Assembly (NCBI GenBank): GCA_020847985.1
Contig: JADLBC010000008.1
Location: forward strand, 434,001-498,000
Direction of reading: 5' to 3'
From: Dehalococcoidia bacterium
GTDB taxonomy: Bacteria; Chloroflexota; Dehalococcoidia; Tepidiformales; Tepidiformaceae
DNA: 64,000 nucleotides
Part shown: in pieces, positions 45,539 through 53,747 of the stretch
How positions within the stretch are numbered: position 1 is the stretch's first letter
Layout: every line of letters starts with the position of its first letter
Notes under the pieces: model-generated
Seen by the model: only the letters and a program-made list of their open reading frames with translations
Told to the model about the DNA's origin: nothing
Database searches by the model: none
Translations under genes and position numbers: made by a program

Positions 45539-46018
45539 TCAGGCCCGTTCACGCGTGGCCGCCAGGTGCTCGTCGAGCCGGTCGTAGGTCTCGCGCATCC
45601 CGTCCACCATCCCGGCCGCCAGCGACTCCTCCATGGACTCGCGCGATGGGAATCGGGATAGGCCCCGGAGCATCGTCCCCGTCCCGAGCGGCTCCAGCAC
45701 CATGGTCTCGTGCACCACGTCGTTCGGTGAGCCATCGAAGATGAACGTCTGCACGAGCCGCCGTGGCGGTTCGATTTCCAGGTACTCCCCGTGGAACGCG
45801 TACGAGTTGCCGTCCGGAGCCCGGTGGACCATTCGCCAGCTTCCGCCCGGGCGAAGGTCCACTTCCACCTCCGTCACCTCGTAGCCGCGCGGGCCCCACC
45901 ACTCGCGCAGGTGGGCCGGCTCCGTGTATGCCCGCCACACCCGCTCGATCGGGTGGTCGAACTGCCGCGCGACGTTCAGCTCCAGGCCGCCTTCCGGGAT
46001 CGTCACTTCCGTCGGCAC
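45539..46018 (-). CDS. SRPBCC/AHSA1-domain protein
   Basis: A 159-aa START/Bet v1-like (AHSA1) protein. ELNVARQFDHPIERVWRAYTEPAHLREWWGPRGYEV (about 10-46) and GTMLRGLSRFPSRESMEESLAAGMVDGMRETYDRLDE are family signatures. It is the last gene of a three-gene unit led by ArsR and directly abuts the second AHSA1 gene. Such proteins bind small hydrophobic ligands; some resemble Aha1. Function here is unknown. Confidence 0.85.
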   Translation of the reverse strand: MPTEVTIPEGGLELNVARQFDHPIERVWRAYTEPAHLREWWGPRGYEVTEVEVDLRPGGSWRMVHRAPDGNSYAFHGEYLEIEPPRRLVQTFIFDGSPNDVVHETMVLEPLGTGTMLRGLSRFPSRESMEESLAAGMVDGMRETYDRLDEHLAATRERA

Positions 46019-46019
46019 T

Positions 46020-46523
46020 CTAGTTCCCTCCCGCCGGGGTCGCGACCGTCTCGAGGTACTCGTCCAGCCGCTCCAGCGTCTCGGACATGCCTTCTTCCAT
46101 CCCCATTCCCAGGTTTCCGTCGCGATGCTCCTTCGATGAGAAGACAGCTCGCCCGTGGAGCACGGTCGTGTTGCCCTCCGCCCGGAACTCGAACGTCATC
46201 TCCAACGCTTCGCCCACCGGCTCCGCATCCTTGTTCGAAAACCAGTCCGTATAGACGAGCCGCTCCGGGGGCACGATCTCGCGGTACTTCGCGATCCCCC
46301 AGCTCTCTTCGCCCTGGGGGCCGACCATGCAGTAATGCCACAGGCCGCCTGGCCGCAGGTCCACCGTGCAGACGCGCGTGGGGAATGTCCGCGGCCCCCA
46401 CCACTGGAGCAGCGCGTCCGCCTCCGTCCATGCCTTGAACACGAGCTCACGCGGTGCGTTGAACACGCGCGTCATGACGAGCTCGCGGTCCCCTTCCGGG
46501 ATCAGCTGGGTCTTACCGGGCAT
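46020..46523 (-). CDS. SRPBCC/AHSA1-domain protein
   Basis: A 167-aa AHSA1-like protein, ATG 46523 inside the end of the ArsR gene. VMTRVFNAPRELVFKAWTEADALLQWWGPRTFP is the N-terminal signature; the C-terminal TTVLHGRAVFSSKEHRDGNLGMGMEEGMSETLERLDEYLE matches its downstream neighbour. It is 1 bp from the next AHSA1 gene, giving a tandem pair probably arising by duplication. Confidence 0.87.
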   Translation of the reverse strand: MPGKTQLIPEGDRELVMTRVFNAPRELVFKAWTEADALLQWWGPRTFPTRVCTVDLRPGGLWHYCMVGPQGEESWGIAKYREIVPPERLVYTDWFSNKDAEPVGEALEMTFEFRAEGNTTVLHGRAVFSSKEHRDGNLGMGMEEGMSETLERLDEYLETVATPAGGN

Positions 46524-46857
46524 CTTCCTTCTCCTTTGCTTGCAGGTCCCGCAGGTAGTCGTCGAGCCGATCAAACCGGTCATCCCAGAACTGGCGGTAC
46601 TTCTCCAGCCAGTCGTTCGCCTCGCGCAGCGGCTCCGCTTCGAGCCGGCACGGGCGCCACTGGGCTTCCCGGCCCCGCGTGATGAGCCCGGCCTTCTCCA
46701 GCACCTTCAGGTGCTTCGAGACCGCGGGGAGGCTCATCTCGAACGGTGCTGCCAGCTCCGTTACCGCCGCTTCGCCATTCGCCAGGCGCACAAGGATCGC
46801 CCTGCGCGTCGGGTCGGCGAGCGCCGCGAAGATGCTGGACAGCTGGTCGACGGTCAT
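46513..46857 (-). CDS. ArsR-family repressor (SdpR-like, paired with SRPBCC genes)
   Basis: A 114-aa winged-helix repressor: IFAALADPTRRAILVRLANGEAAVTELA (about 8-35) and LPAVSKHLKVLEKAGLITR (about 44-62). It lacks the metal-binding Cys pair of classic ArsR. It is followed by two AHSA1 genes, a widespread arrangement in which the regulator represses its own operon. ATG 46857 lies 11 bp downstream of a palindrome that is the likely operator. Confidence 0.9.
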   Translation of the reverse strand: MTVDQLSSIFAALADPTRRAILVRLANGEAAVTELAAPFEMSLPAVSKHLKVLEKAGLITRGREAQWRPCRLEAEPLREANDWLEKYRQFWDDRFDRLDDYLRDLQAKEKEDAR

Positions 46858-46867
46858 GGCTTCCTGC

Positions 46868-46890
46868 TAAACCTCTCGGTTAATTAACCG
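46868..46890. promoter_or_regulatory. ArsR operator-like site (TAAACC-TCTC-GGTTAA and CGGTTAATTAACCG)
   Basis: Overlapping palindromes: TAAACC/GGTTAA separated by 4 bp at 46868-46883, and the perfect 14-bp palindrome CGGTTAATTAACCG at 46877-46890. Located 10-33 bp upstream of the ArsR start. The half-site (T)(A/C)AACC matches the operator of the second ArsR module at 48282. Confidence 0.65.
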
Positions 46891-47004
46891 ATGAGCGAAA
46901 TATAGCGCCTCCCGCGACGCTGTCAACCCATCCGGGACACCCATCGGTCACTCTGAAACCTTCTCGCAAGCGAACCGCCCCGGCTCGCATGCCTTTCCAG
47001 CAGC

Positions 47005-47442
47005 TCAGCCCAGCGGCTGCGCAAGCGCGACGAGGATGCCCTCGGGCCCACGGACGTAGCACAGCAGGTACTCGTCCTCGTAGCGAACGACCTCGCCCAG
47101 CAGCTCCCCACCGTGGCGGCGAAGGCGCGCGACCACGTCCTCCAGGTCCGTCACCGCGAACATCAGGCGGCCCATCCCCGTCGTGTTCACCGGTGCGTCC
47201 GGTTCGCCGGGCCGCACGGCCGGCGAGCGGAACCTGCTCAGCTCAACGCCGCCGTGTCCGTCCGGAGTCCTCAGCGTCGCGATATCGCTCCGCACACCCT
47301 CCAGCGCGAGCAGACGGTCCACCGATGGCCCTTCCACCGTCGTCCGGCCTTCCAACTCCAACCCGATCTCAAGGAAGAAGGCGATGGCGCTCTCAAGGTC
47401 CCGCACGACGATGCCCGCGCTGTCCATCCGTATCAGGCTCAT
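47005..47442 (-). CDS. VOC/glyoxalase-family protein
   Basis: A 145-aa vicinal oxygen chelate protein. ATG 47442 begins MSLIRMDSAGIVVRDLESAIAFFLEIGLELEG, the N-terminal half-module; GRLMFAVTDLEDVVARLRRHGGEL (about 91-114) is the second. It is likely metal-dependent (lyase, isomerase or dioxygenase) or resistance-type, but the substrate cannot be inferred. Confidence 0.83.
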   Translation of the reverse strand: MSLIRMDSAGIVVRDLESAIAFFLEIGLELEGRTTVEGPSVDRLLALEGVRSDIATLRTPDGHGGVELSRFRSPAVRPGEPDAPVNTTGMGRLMFAVTDLEDVVARLRRHGGELLGEVVRYEDEYLLCYVRGPEGILVALAQPLG

Positions 47443-47565
47443 GCCTTCGAGCGTATTCCCGCGCGTGGCGCGCGCCAACCCTCGCATGCCCGCGTCTCCC
47501 CCGAACTGCTACGCTGGCGCGGATTCGAGAGGCGCTCGCACCCGCGGGCAGGAGCCACCAGCAAC

Positions 47566-48297
47566 GTGACCTCCCCTGAGACCGGCCCCGGCATCCCCAA
47601 CTACGGGGCGATTCTCTGGGACAACGACGGTGTGCTCGTCGATACCGAACGCTGGTATTTCCAGGCCACGCGAGATGTCTTCGCCGAGGCGGGTATCGAA
47701 CTCACCACCGGCACCTATTTCGAGTACTTCCTCACCAATGCGAACGGCACATCGCGCTTCGCTGCCGCGCATGGAATGGGCGAACCGGGGATCGGCGCGC
47801 TCGTCGAACGCCGCAACACCCGCTACCTCCACATGCTCGACCACGAGCACATCACGATCGACGGCGTCCGCGAGACGCTCGCGGCATTGCGGCCGCACTT
47901 CGCCATGGGAATTGTCACGAGCTCCCGCCGTGCACATTTCGACGCGATCCACCGGCGAACGGACCTGCTGCGCTTCTTCGACTTCGTGGTCAGCCACGAG
48001 GATTACGCGCTCAGCAAGCCCGCCCCCGACCCGTATCGTGCCGCGATAGAGCGCGCAGGGCTCCCCGCGAGCAAGTGCCTCGCGATCGAAGACGCCCCCC
48101 GCGGCCTCATCGCCGCCCGGGCCGCGGGCCTCGATTGCTGGGTCATCCCCACCGAACTCACGGCTCGCGCGCCCTTCCCCGGCGCGACCCGGGTCCTCAA
48201 CCGCGTCACGGATGCCGCTTCGCTCCTGCTCGATGGCAAGACGCGGCCAGGAGGCGAGGGCCTGTCGCCGTGGAGCCGTACTCAACCACCTGGTTGA
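47566..48297 (+). CDS. HAD-superfamily phosphatase/phosphonatase-like
   Basis: A 243-aa HAD hydrolase (subfamily IA). Motif I is LWDNDGVLVDTE (about 15-26; the nucleophile Asp is present), motif II TSSRRAHF (about 127), and motifs III/IV appear in SKPAPDPYRAA (about 150) and IEDAPRGLIAA (about 174). Start GTG 47566 after GGCAGGAG; the stop codon lies inside the ArsR operator at 48282-48297. It is a small-molecule phosphatase; specificity is unknown. Confidence 0.88.
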   Translation: MTSPETGPGIPNYGAILWDNDGVLVDTERWYFQATRDVFAEAGIELTTGTYFEYFLTNANGTSRFAAAHGMGEPGIGALVERRNTRYLHMLDHEHITIDGVRETLAALRPHFAMGIVTSSRRAHFDAIHRRTDLLRFFDFVVSHEDYALSKPAPDPYRAAIERAGLPASKCLAIEDAPRGLIAARAAGLDCWVIPTELTARAPFPGATRVLNRVTDAASLLLDGKTRPGGEGLSPWSRTQPPG

Positions 48298-48347
48298 CAA
48301 AGGGCTCCCTCTCGTCGCAGGATGCCCGTGTTCAACCAATCGGTTGG
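48282..48347. promoter_or_regulatory. Two ArsR operator copies TCAACC-N4-GGTTG(A/G)
   Basis: Site 1, TCAACC-ACCT-GGTTGA at 48282-48297, is a perfect 6-4-6 inverted repeat containing the HAD stop codon. Site 2, TCAACC-AATC-GGTTGG at 48332-48347, has one mismatch. Their centres are 50 bp apart, and both lie just upstream of the ArsR start at 48365. Confidence 0.7.
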
Positions 48348-48364
48348 ATACCGGGGGTGGCGAA

Positions 48365-48712
48365 ATGCCTGGGGCCGATCAGCTCTCCCGCGTGTTCGCC
48401 GCCCTGGCCGATCCCACGCGCCGGCACATGGTCGCCCGCCTGACCCTGGCCGACGCCACGGTGAACGAGCTGGCCGAGCCCTACGACGTGTCGGTACAGG
48501 CCGTCTCCAAGCACCTGCGCGTGCTCGAGGAGGCCGGCCTGGTGAGCCGGCGCCGGGAGGCGCAGCGGCGGCCCGTCCACCTCGAAGCGGAGGTCTTCGA
48601 CCTCATGACCACGTGGATCGAGCGGTACCGCCGGCGGGCCGAGGAGCGCTACCAGCGCCTCGATGCCCTGCTGGCCAGCCTGCCCGGCGAAGAGGGAGGA
48701 GAAACCAAATGA
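48365..48712 (+). CDS. ArsR-family repressor (paired with SRPBCC gene)
   Basis: A 115-aa winged-helix repressor: LSRVFAALADPTRRHMVARLTLADATVNELAEPYDVSVQAVSKHLRVLEEAGLVSR (about 6-60). ATG 48365, GGGGGTGG upstream. No ArsR metal motif. It overlaps the following AHSA1 gene as ATGA. Very similar in design to the module at 46.0-46.9 kb; both probably repress their own SRPBCC partner. Confidence 0.9.
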   Translation: MPGADQLSRVFAALADPTRRHMVARLTLADATVNELAEPYDVSVQAVSKHLRVLEEAGLVSRRREAQRRPVHLEAEVFDLMTTWIERYRRRAEERYQRLDALLASLPGEEGGETK

Positions 48713-49167
48713 ACGAAGCCCAGGTCATCGTGGACGACAAGATCCCGCTCCTGCGGATCATCCGCGAGTTCGACGCCCCCGTGGCGAAGGTCTTCCGCGC
48801 CCACGTCGAGCCCGATCTCTTCGCCCGCTGGAACTGGCCCGAAGGATACTCCGTCCGCTTCGACCAGTTCGACTGCCACACCGGCGGCGCGTACCGCATC
48901 ACGATGTCCGGGCCCGAAATGGCCGGAAGCGTGCGCGGCTCGTTCCACGATGTCATCCCGAACGAGCTCATCGTGCAAACCTTCGCGCCCGACGGCGTGG
49001 CGGACTTCGTCGTCCTCGAAAAGCACCGTTTCGAGGATCTCGGTGGCGGCCGCACCAGGCTCACCGCGCAGTCGCTCGTCGAAAGCTTCGAATACCGCGA
49101 CGCCTTCCTCGATGCCGGCCTCGTCGAAGGCTACGAGCGGCTCGACCAGCTGCTCGAGGAGCTGTAG
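48709..49167 (+). CDS. SRPBCC/AHSA1-domain protein
   Basis: A 152-aa AHSA1-like protein, ATG 48709 overlapping the ArsR stop. LLRIIREFDAPVAKVFRAHVEPDLFARWNWPEGYSV (about 13-48) and LTAQSLVESFEYRDAFLDAGLVEGYERLDQLLEEL are diagnostic. Ligand unknown. The ArsR-SRPBCC pair is duplicated about 2 kb away. Confidence 0.88.
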   Translation: MNEAQVIVDDKIPLLRIIREFDAPVAKVFRAHVEPDLFARWNWPEGYSVRFDQFDCHTGGAYRITMSGPEMAGSVRGSFHDVIPNELIVQTFAPDGVADFVVLEKHRFEDLGGGRTRLTAQSLVESFEYRDAFLDAGLVEGYERLDQLLEEL

Positions 49168-49186
49168 GGCACGCGCGGCCGGGGAG

Positions 49187-49576
49187 TCATGGAACCCACG
49201 GCGCTCGCTCCCCCGCGCTCAGATGCTCGAGAACCGTTCGCCATTGACCGTCGACCTTCCGCAACGCGGAGCTTCCCCGCCCATGTCCACCTGCCGGTCT
49301 GCCGTCGATCTCGCCCGTCCAACGAAACCGGTAGATACAGACCGCGATGTCGCCGGATCGGGCCAGCCAGGTCACGTCGAACGTCTCGAACGTGTCGTCC
49401 TGGATGCTGTCGAAGTTCTGCCTCAGTCCTTCCGCGATGGCCGCCTTCCCGAACATTGCCGCGCCGTTGCTCCAGAAATACACCGCATCGTCGGCGATAA
49501 GCTGCAGCGTGCCGTCCAGGTCTTTGGCCGCCATCCGACGTGCGAGTTCTTTCCGGTGTTGTTCGGGCGTCGCCAT
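49187..49576 (-). CDS. SnoaL/DUF4440-like nuclear-transport-factor-2 fold protein
   Basis: A 129-aa NTF2-like protein, ATG 49576 with GGGAGG upstream. EQHRKELARRMAAKDLDGTLQLIADDAVYFWSNG (about 5-38) and the beta-rich RSGDIAVCIYRFRWTG are typical of SnoaL-like domains. Members are cyclases, isomerases or non-catalytic; no diagnostic catalytic residues were assigned. Confidence 0.75.
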   Translation of the reverse strand: MATPEQHRKELARRMAAKDLDGTLQLIADDAVYFWSNGAAMFGKAAIAEGLRQNFDSIQDDTFETFDVTWLARSGDIAVCIYRFRWTGEIDGRPAGGHGRGSSALRKVDGQWRTVLEHLSAGERAPWVP

Positions 49577-49738
49577 CCCCTGTCCTCCCGGCCGGCCCCT
49601 GCTGGGCATGATGGTACCCGGGAGAGAACGCGTCGATGGGCGCGCCCGGCCCGCTTCGCTCGACGCGTGAGCGCATGCGGGTCGGCGGAGTGGCAGCTCT
49701 GCCGCGGCCGGCCGGCGGTCGAACGGCCCGCCGCTCGA

Positions 49739-51520
49739 CTACCTGCCGCCGCTTGCCACCGGTGCGCCAGCGGCCGAGCCCAGCTGGCGCGCGATGCCTT
49801 CCACCGTTTCCACGCCGTAGGCGAAGGACGGCTGAAGGTTCGACAGGATCGCGACCACAAAGGGCGCCCGGGCAGGGTCACCCGGCAGGACCACGCCGAT
49901 GCTGTTCACGCGCCATCCGCCATCCGCCTCGTACCAGCCGTTCTTGAGCGCGACGGCATCGCCGTTGCCCGACGCCGCCGAGACGCCCCAGCGCTGTTGC
50001 GGCACCACCTGCTCCAGCAGCGTCAGCGCGAGCCTGCGGTGGTCATCGCGCACCAGGTCGCCCAACAGGAGCCGTGAAAGGACGCCCGCCAGGGCGTTCG
50101 CGGACGCCGTGCTCGTCCCCCAGAACTCGCCGTTGTACGGCGTGATGCCGCCCAGGCCGGCTGCACGGAGATAGGCCGAGAGCCCGGGGCCCCCGCCGAG
50201 TTGCGTCCACAGCGCCGTCGCCGCGTCGTTGTCGCTCTCCGTGATCATGGGCCAGAGGAGGCTCAATTCGGCGTCATCCACGAACCGTCCCTCGCCCTCG
50301 GCCCGGCCCATCACGGCCGCCATGATGAGTACCTTCACCACACTGGCCAGTTCGAGCTGGGCTTCCCCATTGAGCGAAAACACGGTGTTAGTGCCGGGCC
50401 GGGCCAGCGCGATGCCCAGGCTTGGCGACCGCGTCTGCGCGTACTGCGTCGCATCGCCCGCGAGCGCGCCAAGCGGCTCAGGAGTTGGGCGGAATGCACC
50501 CCGCACCACCACCGGCGGAAGCGCGGGATCGTTCGCCCCCGGGCGGCCGGGCGTAACGGTTGCGGTGGGCGACGGCCCCGAAACAGACACCGCGCCCAGC
50601 GAGATCGATGCAGCAAAACGCAGGTCCGAGCCGGCCAGCGAAATCACTCGCACCGCGTAGTCCTGGGTGGAAGGAACCGCTCCCGAGAACGACGGCGAGA
50701 ACGCGGACCGGCTCGCCAGCTGTGCCAGGTCACCGAGACCCTGGATCGACAGGATCGCGTTGTTGAAGTCGCTCCGCACGTCCACCTTCAGCCGCTGGCC
50801 CGCCTCGGCATGCACGATGAAGGCCTGCGATTGACGCGGTGCCAGGACGCCTTCAGCCGTGAATGCCGCGCCCCCGGCCGTCACCCGCACCGGTGTCGTC
50901 CGGTACGTGAATGCCGAGGGCGGCGCGGCCGCCACGTCCGCCGTGACCTCGCTCCGCACCACGAGCCCGGCCCCTTCCAGTGCGTAGGTGCGGGTAACCT
51001 CGCGGCTCAGACTGGAAAACGGCTCGCCCTCTCCCCGGACACGCATCCGAACGACGATGGTGCGGTCCTCCACCACGATGCCACGCACCGAGATGCGATC
51101 CCCCAGCAGCGCCGTGGCCACAGGTGTGGGCGTGCCACCGTCGTTTCGTACAACGACCAGGTGGATGAACGTGCCGCTGCCCCCGGCCGACCCGATGAGC
51201 ACCACCGCGGCATCGACATCGTCTCCAGCGATTCGGCCGAAGCCAGCCATTTCCGCGAGGCGAATCGTGACCTTGGACGCCGAACCAGGAGCCACCGGTT
51301 CCTCGAACGAACCGTCCCGCAGTGTGACCTGCTTCGATCGCGTCAATTCGGTCGGGTAGGTCGTGTTCGCGAGCCGCGTCCAACTCAGGCTTGAGGGCTG
51401 CGAATTGCCGCCGTTCAGCGTCCAGCCCATGTAGCCGAGCGCACTGAGCACCGCGACGACGGACAACGCGAAAAGGAGACGCTCCCGGCTCAGCCCGCGG
51501 TATCTCCCGGTCTCGATCAC
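49739..51520 (-). CDS. Membrane-anchored class A beta-lactamase-like serine hydrolase
   Basis: A 593-aa exported protein. GTG 51520 begins a short cytoplasmic stretch and a single anchor helix (LLFALSVVAVLSALGYMGW, about 15-33). Residues about 60-330 form a beta-rich extracytoplasmic region, and residues about 340-590 are the hydrolase with ASVVKVLI (SxxK, about 395), ESDNDAAT (SDN, about 435) and LKNGWY (KTG position, about 545). It may cleave beta-lactams, D,D-peptides or another amide; the large N-terminal region argues against a simple lactamase. Start overlaps the PIN remnant's stop as GTGA. Confidence 0.85.
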   Translation of the reverse strand: MIETGRYRGLSRERLLFALSVVAVLSALGYMGWTLNGGNSQPSSLSWTRLANTTYPTELTRSKQVTLRDGSFEEPVAPGSASKVTIRLAEMAGFGRIAGDDVDAAVVLIGSAGGSGTFIHLVVVRNDGGTPTPVATALLGDRISVRGIVVEDRTIVVRMRVRGEGEPFSSLSREVTRTYALEGAGLVVRSEVTADVAAAPPSAFTYRTTPVRVTAGGAAFTAEGVLAPRQSQAFIVHAEAGQRLKVDVRSDFNNAILSIQGLGDLAQLASRSAFSPSFSGAVPSTQDYAVRVISLAGSDLRFAASISLGAVSVSGPSPTATVTPGRPGANDPALPPVVVRGAFRPTPEPLGALAGDATQYAQTRSPSLGIALARPGTNTVFSLNGEAQLELASVVKVLIMAAVMGRAEGEGRFVDDAELSLLWPMITESDNDAATALWTQLGGGPGLSAYLRAAGLGGITPYNGEFWGTSTASANALAGVLSRLLLGDLVRDDHRRLALTLLEQVVPQQRWGVSAASGNGDAVALKNGWYEADGGWRVNSIGVVLPGDPARAPFVVAILSNLQPSFAYGVETVEGIARQLGSAAGAPVASGGR

Positions 51521-51745
51521 AACGACCAGGTCGCCTCGAAGGGATCCTGCACGCGACTACCGGCGTAATCCGTGCGGTCGTCGAGGTCCTCGGAAAGGAC
51601 GGCGGCAAAGCACGTGGCCCGGCTCGCCTCAATGAACGCCGCGTCCCAACAAGAAATACCGAAGCGGTGCCGCGCCTCGAGTGCGGCGGCCATTACCCCC
51701 ACCCTAAGCGGCTGGACGGGGAACCGGCGCCCCTCTGCGATTGGC
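51517..51745 (-). pseudogene. PIN-domain (VapC-like) toxin remnant
   Basis: A minus-strand frame reading LAEPIAEG, RRFPVQPLRVG, then ALEARHRFGISCWDAAFIEAS and VLSEDLDDRTDYAGSRVQDPF. This is the C-terminal half of a PIN-domain ribonuclease (helix, WDA, SEDL and NPF-like end). The N-terminal half with the first catalytic Asp residues is missing; upstream of about 51745 the frame degrades. Its TGA overlaps the next gene's GTG. No antitoxin gene was seen beside it. Confidence 0.65.
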
Positions 51746-51871
51746 TCGGCCAGCCTTGGACCTCCTGCCTCGTCGTTCCGGTCATGGTGTTTGGATACCC
51801 GGTAGCCGGGTCAAGGCCATGCGAGGCACTTTGGGCTGTGCGGGACACGGTGGAAGATCCATGCTGTGACC

Positions 51872-52894
51872 ATGGAAGCCGACGGTTCATTATTGCGCCT
51901 TGGCTGGGACGAGGGCATCGCTGCCCTCCTCGCCGACGCGGTGGCCGCCGGCGCCGTGCCCGGGCGCGTCGTCCGGATTGAGCGCGGCGCGTGCACCGTC
52001 GCCACCGGGGACGGAGATCGCGTCGCCCACACACGGACAGCGCCCGCGGTTGGTGACTGGGTCGCGCTCCGCGTCGAGGGCGACGACGTTACCCTCGCAA
52101 CCACCGCCGAACGGCGCTCCGCGCTCGCCCGGCGGGACCCCGCCGGTCTCACCCAGGTACTCGCCGCCAACGTGGACATCGTCTTCGTGACCGCGCCGGC
52201 TGACCGGCTGAGCGTGGCACGGGTCGAACGCGAGACGGCGCTCGCGTGGGACAGTGGCGCGCGGCCGGTGGTGCTCCTGACGAAGTTCGACCTTGCGCCC
52301 GCGGGCCTGGTGGACCGGCTCCGGGACCGGCTGACCGGCGTCGAGGTTGTGCCGACGAGCGTTCTCACCGGCGAAGGCACCCGAGAGATGGCTGCCGCCC
52401 TGCAACCGTCCCGGACCGCGGTGCTCCTTGGACCCTCGGGCGCGGGTAAGTCCTCGCTGGTGAACGTGCTGCTCGGCAGCGACGTTCTCGCGACGGGCGA
52501 GGTGCGCAGCGGCGACCATCGCGGCCGCCACACCACGACGGCCCGGCAACTGTTCCTGGTCCCATCGGGCGGCGTGCTGATCGACACGCCCGGTCTCCGA
52601 AGCCTCTCCCTTCCCGCCGACCACGGCGGCGTCGCCGCAGCCTTCCCCGACATCGAAGCGGCCGCGGACGGCTGCCGGTTCGGCGACTGCAGCCACGAGC
52701 ACGAGCCGGCGTGCGCGGTCATCGCCGCGGTCGCGGATGGAACGCTCGACGCCGCGCGTGTCGAGAACTACCGCAAGCTGCGAAGCGAACTCGACTTCGA
52801 GGCCCGCCGCGACGACCCGCAGACAGCGCAAGCGGCGAAACGGGTGGGCCGCGTTCGCAGCAAGGCGATCCGCCAGTTTTACAGCGAGCGCTAG
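51872..52894 (+). CDS. rsgA: Ribosome small-subunit-dependent GTPase RsgA
   Basis: A 340-aa circularly permuted GTPase for 30S subunit maturation. The OB-like N-terminal domain is followed by NxxD (LTKFDLAP, G4), LLGPSGAGKSSLVNVLLG (G1), TTTARQLFLV, DTPGLRSL (G3) and a C-terminal zinc domain with CRFGDCSHEHEPAC. The G4-before-G1 order is diagnostic. Start ATG 51872 (an in-frame GTG lies at 51866). Normal length. Confidence 0.95.
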   Translation: MEADGSLLRLGWDEGIAALLADAVAAGAVPGRVVRIERGACTVATGDGDRVAHTRTAPAVGDWVALRVEGDDVTLATTAERRSALARRDPAGLTQVLAANVDIVFVTAPADRLSVARVERETALAWDSGARPVVLLTKFDLAPAGLVDRLRDRLTGVEVVPTSVLTGEGTREMAAALQPSRTAVLLGPSGAGKSSLVNVLLGSDVLATGEVRSGDHRGRHTTTARQLFLVPSGGVLIDTPGLRSLSLPADHGGVAAAFPDIEAAADGCRFGDCSHEHEPACAVIAAVADGTLDAARVENYRKLRSELDFEARRDDPQTAQAAKRVGRVRSKAIRQFYSER

Positions 52895-53227
52895 CGCTCC
52901 CTCGCCGCCGGAGCGAACGGTCCGGGATTCGGACCTACGGTCCCCGTGGACCTCATCACCTTGCGCGCATGCGGTGCTAGAGGTGACGCGCGTGCGGTCG
53001 AACCTGGACGGGGGAACGCGCAACGTCGTCCTGTGGGGGAACGCTACGCTCTCCTGGCCACGCCGACGTGAATGAAGGACCCAAAGTCTGTGGTCGTTGC
53101 AACGCCCTTCAGCGTGCGTTCCTGGAATGGACTCAAAGGCAACGGACGAGCAGTCCGGAGGTCACGAACGAGGCTTCTGCCTGCTGTTCGGCCGAATTCG
53201 CGCCGTTAGGGGCGAGATTGAACCTGA
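52895..53227. other. Gene-free stretch before the tRNA cluster
   Basis: About 330 bp with no convincing gene. One patch (52920-52975) has a T-arm-like GGATTCGGACC but no cloverleaf. A short Cys-containing frame near 53068 runs into the tRNA-Gln gene and is not supported. Confidence 0.5.
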
Positions 53228-53301
53228 TGGTTGCCGAGCAGGGATTCGAACCCCAACCCTGGGCTCCAAAGACCCGTGTGCTACCGTTACACCACTCGGC
53301 A
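53228..53301 (-). tRNA. tRNA-Gln (UUG), CCA encoded
   Basis: Acceptor TGCCGAG/CTCGGCA with U1-A72, discriminator A and encoded CCA. Anticodon loop CTTTGGA with anticodon TTG (reads CAA). T-arm reads GGGGTTCGAATCCC. One mismatch (C-A) closes the anticodon stem. Confidence 0.93.
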
Positions 53302-53446
53302 ATGGTCCCGCTTCCCCCCGTTCGGAGCCGCTCCCTGAGTCTAGCGCCTCCCGGTGATCCGGGCCCCGGGCGCCCGGCGCAAACCGTGCTTGTCGTTCTC
53401 CATCCCCGGGCTGTCGCGAATGTCACACGCCCGGGCGCGGTGGACA

Positions 53447-53532
53447 TGGTGCCGAAGGGGGGATTCGAACCCCCACGGGTTTGAGCCCAGCGGTGTTTGA
53501 GACCGCCGCGTCTGCCATTCCGCCACTTCGGC
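53447..53532 (-). tRNA. tRNA-Leu (CAA), CCA encoded
   Basis: Acceptor GCCGAAG/CTTCGGC, discriminator A and encoded CCA; class II with long variable arm. Anticodon stem GCGGT/ACCGC with loop CTCAAAC, anticodon CAA (reads UUG). Confidence 0.95.
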
Positions 53533-53570
53533 CCGGCCGCCATTGTAGGCCCGCGCCCGATAGAGAACGA

Positions 53571-53595
53571 AAGAGCCCGCTCGAAGCGGGCTCTT
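53571..53595 (-). terminator. Terminator downstream of tRNA-Gly
   Basis: Perfect 11-bp stem AAGAGCCCGCT/AGCGGGCTCTT with a 3-nt loop, 12 bp after the encoded CCA of tRNA-Gly. On the minus strand it is followed by TTCGTTCTC. It separates tRNA-Gly from the tRNA-Leu gene. Confidence 0.85.
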
Positions 53596-53606
53596 CTGTG
53601 TTGTTT

Positions 53607-53681
53607 TGGAGCGGAAGACGAGGCTCGAACTCGCGACCTCCTCCTTGGCAAGGAGGCGCTCTACCACTGAGCTACTTCCGC
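53607..53681 (-). tRNA. tRNA-Gly (GCC), CCA encoded
   Basis: Acceptor GCGGAAG/CTTCCGC, discriminator T and encoded CCA. Anticodon loop TTGCCAA, anticodon GCC. T-arm reads CGAGTTCGAGCCTCG. Complete cloverleaf. Confidence 0.96.
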
Positions 53682-53747
53682 CCGCTGCCTTCGCAGTATA
53701 GCACCCGGCCTCTTTCGTCCAACCGCGCAGCCGGTGTGCCCCGGACC

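Noticed and set aside
52920-52975. Degraded tRNA
   Set aside because: Only a T-arm-like GGATTCGGACC is present; no acceptor or anticodon stems pair.
53068-53230. Small Cys-containing frame before tRNA-Gln
   Set aside because: It runs into the tRNA gene and has no RBS.
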